From Azolla caroliniana (Eukaryota > Polypodiophyta), in NCBI GenBank assembly GCA_043228905.1, contig JBHGNT010000009.1, positions 4,402,001 to 4,466,000 on the forward strand: a stretch of DNA of 64,000 nucleotides, in the 5' to 3' direction. A model generated the notes under the pieces. That model saw only the letters and a program-made list of their open reading frames with translations. It did not search any database and was not told the DNA's origin. Shown here piece after piece: positions 59,026-64,000 of this stretch (positions are counted from its first letter, which is position 1; each line of letters opens with the position of its first letter). A program made the position numbers and the translations under genes.

Positions 59026-59395
59026 TAGCCATCTAATGAAGTGAGATTTACACACACAATTAAAACACCTAGAAAGTTCACTACATGAGGTTTTGTATTC
59101 TCCTTCTTGAAAAATATGAAAGTGACCTCATTTGGCATTACACTTTCATGTTGCAATTCAATAAAAACATGAAATGCTTCCTCTTCTTCCCCTTGTTTGT
59201 TGCTACTATATGCTTCGCTTAAAGTATTCCAAGAGACTAAAGTCATCTCACACATATCTTCAAATGTTGATGGAGCTTCTTCCAAAGCACCACATTTGCC
59301 ATACATATCGATGAGTAAAGTACTGACCATGACATCTTTTTCAATCTCATCCCAAACCACATGTTCATGAATAATATACCCATCTCTCAATGATC
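59026..59395 (-). pseudogene. PPR gene fragment fused to the cullin fragment
   Basis: One open frame (58917-59390) starts with PPR motifs (STLLIDMYGKCGALEEA, TLVSWNTLSEAYS, MPNEVTF, HVVNFLGVLIVCVNLTSLD) and then passes without a break into cullin sequence. Only about three PPR motifs remain and no start context is convincing, so it is a relic. Confidence 0.75.
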
Positions 59396-60359
59396 CTCAA
59401 GAAAATTTGCTTCAACCCCTACATCTTCTTCACTCATCCTTATAACAAAAATTATTCATTTAGTCCACATCAATCATCTCGCCGATTACGCCAAGTCCCT
59501 GTACAACTAAAAATGAAATAAATCTAGACTATTTCCTCCTCCCTCATGAATCCTATACTAAAATCTTCTTCATCCAGTCCACATCAACATCTTAATGAGC
59601 TGACCATCTTGGCATCTCGCCAATGGCCACGAAAATCCTGTACTAACAACAAAAAATTAGTCTAAAAGTTTCCTCACCTACCCATGGTAGCCGGCTTCGA
59701 CCCCTCACCATCTTCACTCATCCTTATCACAGAAAAAATTTCTTCATTCAGTCCACATCACCATCTCGTCGATTACCACCCAATTCATGTACAAATAACA
59801 ACAAAATGAGTCTAGAATATTTCCTCCTCTCTTCATGATCTGCTTCAGCCTCCACACCACCATCACTCATCCTCTCATCATAGCAATATGCTTCAATCTC
59901 TACTGTCATCATTACTCATCCTAATGAACAACAATATATATATATATATATAGAAATCTCCCAAACATTGTACCTATGTCAACAAAATGATATTATAGTA
60001 ACCTCATCACCGCAAACAAACAATGCTTCATTTAGTCCACATCAACCATCTCGTCGAATATCGCCAAGTTCCTCTATAAATAACAACAAAATGAATGTAG
60101 ACTATTTCCTCCTCTCATGATCTACTTCGGCCCCCACACCATCATCACTCATCCTCTCGTCATGTTACCACATCATCATCGGTCATCATAGTGAGAAACC
60201 GAAACACTTCTTCATTCAGTCCACCTAACAAAGAAAAGAGAAAAACAGTCTCCAAATCTGAAAATTAATAAACACATAAGCAATTCTCCCTTTCAGTCAA
60301 AGTGACACCACTCTCCTTTTTGCTCATTAAATTAGTTATAGCCCTCAACACTTCACCAC
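59396..60359. other. Unassigned stretch with repeated phrases
   Basis: The phrases cattcagtccacatca, atctcgtcgat and atgatctgcttc/atgatctacttcgg recur four or five times in degenerate form between about 59455 and 60230, so this is an irregular tandem array of roughly 130-270-bp units. (TA)n lies at 59936-59953. No gene. Confidence 0.45.
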
Positions 60360-62327
60360 TCATCCTTTTCCAAAATTAGAAGATGCTTCATTTTCCTCAT
60401 CCAACATCTCACCCTTGTCACTCCACATGCCTGCCCCTATCACATCCGCCTCTCTATGTCCTTCCTCACAATTATCTTTGAAATAAGAAAGGACTAGGAG
60501 GAGGGAATAGCCAACGTGGTGGAGCATAATTCCAACGATCTTCATGTGATTCATCCAGCTAGAGAGGTATTGGCCACCATATTTTACGAAGTTTTCGCCT
60601 TTTCTTATGCACCTTTTCCAACGTTCCTTTAATACTATCATACTCTCCCTTAATTGTGTGGACCAAGTTGTCCCAAAACATCTTAATCATATCGACAACA
60701 TTGTACTCGATGCCTTCATATTTCTTGCTACAACGACAATTCCACCACACCCATAAAGCATTAATTGAGACAATATTCCAAACAAAAGAGTTTTTAAAAT
60801 ATTTACCACCAACAATGTTAAGATAGATTGCTTCAATTGTACTCTCTAACATACGTAATGCTTCGGCGCCTTGCTCTGCCTCATACAAAGATACTTGCAC
60901 ATTCAAAGACCCCCAGAAAACAGCCCCCCATGTAAAAATTGCTCCCTTATATTTACAAGAAAACATCCTCAATATTCTTGAATCCCCAATACTTTCGAGC
61001 TACACTACAAGTCCAAAATAAATGTTTTAAAGTTTCCTCCTGTACTTGGCAACACACACAACAACGATCATCGACTTGCCCTTTTAAATGAAAACCTACA
61101 AGTAAAGCATAAGCTTCAATTGTATTCTCTGACATATGTAATGCTTCGACACCTTGCTCCGCCTCATACAAAGATACCTACACATTTAAAGACCCCTAGA
61201 AAACAGCCCCCCATGTAAAAATTGCTCCCTTATATTTACAAGAAAACATCCTCAATACTTTCGAGCTACACTACAAGTCCAAAATAAATGTTTTAAAGTT
61301 TCCTCATGTACTTGGCAACACACACAACGACAATCGTCGACTTGCCCTTTTAAATGAAAACCTATAGGTAAAGCATAATGAATCATTAACTACTTAAAAG
61401 AAATTGCTCTCCGCATACATGGTAAAGCCCATAAAGTTTTCCAAAATGTCCCCATATATTGATGTGATATAACACCTGACTCCCAATGCTTTTGTGCAAC
61501 AGGATTTATGCATTGCCGTTGCATCAAAAATTGTCTCCCATATGCCACAGAGTATTGGAAAAATGGGAGAATCCTACTCACTTGTTCATTTGTCGAGGAA
61601 CAACCAACCAACCGCCATGCATAATCAGTTGGGTCCCACTTAAGATGTGCCACTAGCTTACTTTGGAATACGTATATTTGTATTGCATGATCTACCAAAA
61701 AAGAGCTCGGATCTAAGAAAATCTTCTTATCTAATCGAGCAATAACCCTAATGGGTTTTTCAGAGGCTAACTGCATAACTTCAACTTCTTCATCCACTAA
61801 AGATAAAAGACCATCATCGCAAACCTCATAAAATCTTATTTGACCCTGATTAGAATAAGCTCGAGCACCTATTAAAACACCTAAGGAAGAGAAAAGACCA
61901 TACCATGTATAGGTATTAGCCAAATTAAGTTACCTTTGACTATTCTGAAAAGGTTGCTGAATCTGCTCAAACATCAAACAACCCCCATGCAAGGAAGATA
62001 AGAATTGTTTTTTGTCATCCTCCGAGAGAATTTGAAACCGCACCCAAGCAACCAAAGAGATAGCTGGTCTTGAGTCCATTTTTCCCCATGATAAATGCGG
62101 TCTGATTCCTAAAACCAACCAGAGCTATTAGTAAACAAAGGATTCCATAACAACAGTTGCCTTAAAAATTGGGCTTCTGTCGTTGGCAGTTGAAATAGGA
62201 GAGCCTCTCTAATGTCCTTCCATGCCCTCACAATACCTATAAAGAATCTCATAGAACCAACATTATGAGCCTTAATTGGAAATTCAAAGTTAAACAACCA
62301 TCGAAAACTATCTTGCCATTGTCCTCC
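60360..62327 (-). mobile_element. LINE remnant (C-terminal half)
   Basis: Reading down the minus strand: SFRWLFNFEFPIKAHN and LLLWNPLFTNSSGWF (62110-62320), then SWGKMDSRPAISLVAW (61930-62118), then a long frame (61390-61923), then the reverse-transcriptase zinc-binding block DDRCCVCCQVQEETLKHLFW with CSVARKYW (60953-61171), then a tail with WNIVSINALWVWWNCR and DSIKGTLEKV (60559-60972). Stops interrupt it, and a segment of about 280 bp is duplicated in tandem (about 60827-61110 and 61111-61390). Confidence 0.75.
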
Positions 62328-62600
62328 TGTAAAAGAATAAGTTGTGCGGAAGCGTATGCAAAACACAGAGTACACAGTTTGGAGGAATAAGACAATTCGG
62401 TAAAACACAAAAAACGCAGAGATGGAGATGGAGAGGGAGAGAGAGAGCAGACAACAAAAAAGCTCAGATTCAAAAATAATGACACCTTGTTCTGTACATA
62501 CTTCGTGCCCGGTGAGCACCTTATATACAAGCCCTGAAAATCGGGCTGACACAAGTACTGACAGTACTTGACACTCATAAATGAGCCGCCACACTCACTC
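62328..62600 (-). repeat. LTR-like insertion at the end of the LINE remnant
   Basis: On the minus strand it ends ...cttattcttttaca, directly followed by LINE coding text (ggaggacaatggcaag). It contains a TATA-like gtatataaggtgctc and a CT-rich block typical of LTR U3-R regions. The 5' boundary and a target duplication were not found. Confidence 0.4.
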
Positions 62601-62712
62601 CCAAAATTATTCCTTTCAAGGAATATCTTTCCAACGGCCTTTCGGTTTACGCACCGATACGGCTAGGTAGTGCGTACTAACTTACGCGTCCAGTTTACGC
62701 GCTGGGTTACGC

Positions 62713-63434
62713 TGTCGTAGTGTATTTCGTACACTATGTGAAAAAGTAAAAATAATATAACCGATTTAATTACATATAAATAAATAAAATAATATATCAA
62801 GATATTTATCACGTGCATAGGGCAAGATTTGAACCTTGTACCTCCACGTAGCCAAACTTCAACTTTACCATTATGCTACCTTATCTTTAGTGTTCTATAA
62901 ATAGATTTAATAACTATAAGTGCTTTATTTGCGCCTACCTTTATTAAAAGGTAAATCATGCATTTTTAGAGTGCGTGAATATTTTATAGAAAAACGCAAG
63001 CAACTAAAAAGTGACTCATGCACATCTAGCGTGCATGAGCACTATATTTAGCAAATAAAAGCAAGGATTAGAAAAGCATCACATGCACATTTAGTGTGCA
63101 TGAACATATTAGAAAAAAAGCATGTAGCTATGCTTAGTCTCTCCCATCACTATATAAGGATGGGGAGCACATTGTAGTTTTTGTTGATTATTTTTATATA
63201 ATGATCAATCAATCTAAAATATTCGTGGGATTCACGAATTTGCTAAAATAATTCTCTCTTACTACCTAAATATTGACTAAATATACTAAACTCGTGGGAT
63301 TCACGAGATTCTTATCTTATAACTCTTTATACGTATTCTTTACTAGCCTTATTTGTATTTTTCTTTCTCCTAGTCCAAAACCTCGGCGGTTCCCACCCGA
63401 CTCACGCAACGATCCGAAGCCGAAAGGCACGACA
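62713..63434 (+). repeat. Ty3-gypsy 5' LTR
   Basis: 722 bp with ends TGTCGTAG...GCACGACA, a TATA-like cactatataaggatgg near 63150 and an inner end cggttcccacccgactcac. It is followed at once by a primer-site-like ttggtgaacccgacgtg. A related solo LTR lies at 57563-58338 in the opposite orientation. Confidence 0.85.
62820..62893 (-). repeat. tRNA-like Pol III promoter segment inside the gypsy LTR
   Basis: Minus strand: A box tagcataatggtaa (62865-62878) and B box ggttcaaatcttgcc (62821-62835), with 29 bases between the boxes. The spacing and T-arm (CAAG, loop, CTTG) fit a tRNA or SINE head. Confidence 0.6.
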
Positions 63435-63460
63435 CAGTTGGTGAACCCGACGTGAAGGCG
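63435..63460 (+). promoter_or_regulatory. Gypsy primer binding site
   Basis: ttggtgaacccgacgtg begins three bases after the LTR end. It has the form of a tRNA 3' complement (TGG start). I cannot name the tRNA with certainty. Confidence 0.6.
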
Positions 63461-63472
63461 GGTGGCAAGGAG

Positions 63473-64000
63473 ATGGAGAATCAACAAGAGGCGATGAACA
63501 TGATGATGATGATGTTCGAGAGAATGCTACAAGAACAACGCAAGATGTTGGAGATCACGACAGTAGTACAACGACTCGTGCAACAGAACGGGCAATTCAA
63601 TGGAAAGGACGTGTCACGCTATCTACGTGACTACAAGGCGGAGATGATACGATGTGGGATACCAGAAGGATTGCAAGTGACATCCTTCAATCGGGTGGCC
63701 ACGGATGAGCTACAAGAGAGAATCCACAAGATACGGCAACAAAACTCGACATGGGGATCATTCGAAGAAGCTTTACGAGAGTCATATGATTACAAGAGAT
63801 CGAAGGGACAAGATCGGCGAGAATTCGACGAATGGGTGGCATCGGAGAAGACCCACCAAAGTGCAACACAAGCATTCCTAGAGTTCGAGCATCGTTTTGC
63901 TCGACTCTCGGAGCGAGAACAACGATTGGTGGGGGAGGATAAAGTCCTAATGTTCGTAAAATCGATCGATCGAAAAGAAAGGATGGACATCGGGATCGAA
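63473..64000 (+). CDS. Ty3-gypsy Gag, N-terminal part (runs off the window)
   Basis: The ATG at 63473 opens a stop-free frame of 176 codons to the window end. It starts with a Met-rich helix (MENQQEAMNMMMMMFERML), then a block typical of gypsy Gag capsids: FNGKDVSRYLRDYKAEM, FNRVATDELQERIHKI, TWGSFEEALRESY, FDEWVA and ALREFEHRF-like AFLEFEHRFARLSE. Gag would form the virus-like particle that packages element RNA. The ATG lies 38 bases after the LTR end. No frame break is visible. Confidence 0.8.
   Translation, partial: MENQQEAMNMMMMMFERMLQEQRKMLEITTVVQRLVQQNGQFNGKDVSRYLRDYKAEMIRCGIPEGLQVTSFNRVATDELQERIHKIRQQNSTWGSFEEALRESYDYKRSKGQDRREFDEWVASEKTHQSATQAFLEFEHRFARLSEREQRLVGEDKVLMFVKSIDRKERMDIGIE

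Larger units (their letters stand above)
63435..64000 (+). mobile_element. Ty3-gypsy internal region, continues past the window
   Basis: It follows the LTR and primer site; the gag frame is open to the last base. The element is cut by the window edge, so its completeness cannot be judged. The intact frame and clear LTR features suggest a younger insertion than the others here. Confidence 0.75.

Noticed and set aside
62109-62594. A novel 161-residue protein
   Set aside because: It joins LTR-like CT-rich sequence to LINE coding text; a chance read-through across an insertion boundary.

Overview
The window is plant nuclear DNA. The signs are genes with short GT-AG introns, a very long intronless PLS-type PPR gene, plant-only protein families (STICHEL, PUB62-like U-box, the At2g12400-like membrane family), Ty1-copia, Ty3-gypsy and LINE remnants, long CT/GA microsatellites and AACCCTA leader motifs. 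The style of the PPR repeats, the compact introns and the LINE tail sequences look most like a leptosporangiate fern (Adiantum or Ceratopteris type). That is inference from memory of such proteins; the kingdom is sure, the lineage is not.

Layout. 1-950: end of a LINE. 2711-6763 (-): 1350-residue PPR protein. 7761-8075: near-perfect long hairpin. 9965-14589 (-): five coding exons of a STICHEL-like DnaX-type ATPase, with a repeated 5' leader reaching about 15.5 kb. 15.5-22.5 kb: no gene seen, microsatellites only. 22692-27828 (-): a full-length but decayed Ty1-copia element with both LTRs and a primer site. 28.5-32.2 kb: a 590-bp terminal-inverted-repeat element plus a second truncated copy, two solo-LTR-like blocks and a small hAT-like MITE. 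34715-36801: a GGTTT-rich hAT-like MITE carrying a nested Pack-MULE-like element (34995-36463) with a perfect 9-bp target duplication. 39239-42978 (-): ten-exon gene for a glycosylated multi-pass membrane protein. 44814-54316 (-): twelve-exon PUB62-like gene (oxygenase-like N-terminus plus U-box) whose 3.7-kb first intron holds an antisense LINE remnant. 55.4-64 kb: LTRs, LINE pieces, a PPR fragment joined to a cullin-1 pseudogene, and at the right edge the start of a Ty3-gypsy element (LTR 62713-63434, gag from 63473 running off the window).

The four host genes (PPR organelle RNA factor, STICHEL-like, membrane protein, PUB62-like) all lie on the minus strand but are ordinary, independently transcribed plant genes; I see no operon-like or pathway link among them. 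I rebuilt the exon-intron structures by hand from splice sites and reading-frame continuity; every junction given keeps the frame, but none is confirmed by transcript data.

The most unusual structures are the nested Pack-MULE inside a hAT-like MITE, the 140-bp-arm hairpin at 7.8-8.1 kb, an LTR family with a tRNA-like Pol III promoter on its antisense strand in both copies, the four-fold repeated splice-donor module in the STICHEL-like leader, and the PPR-cullin chimeric pseudogene.
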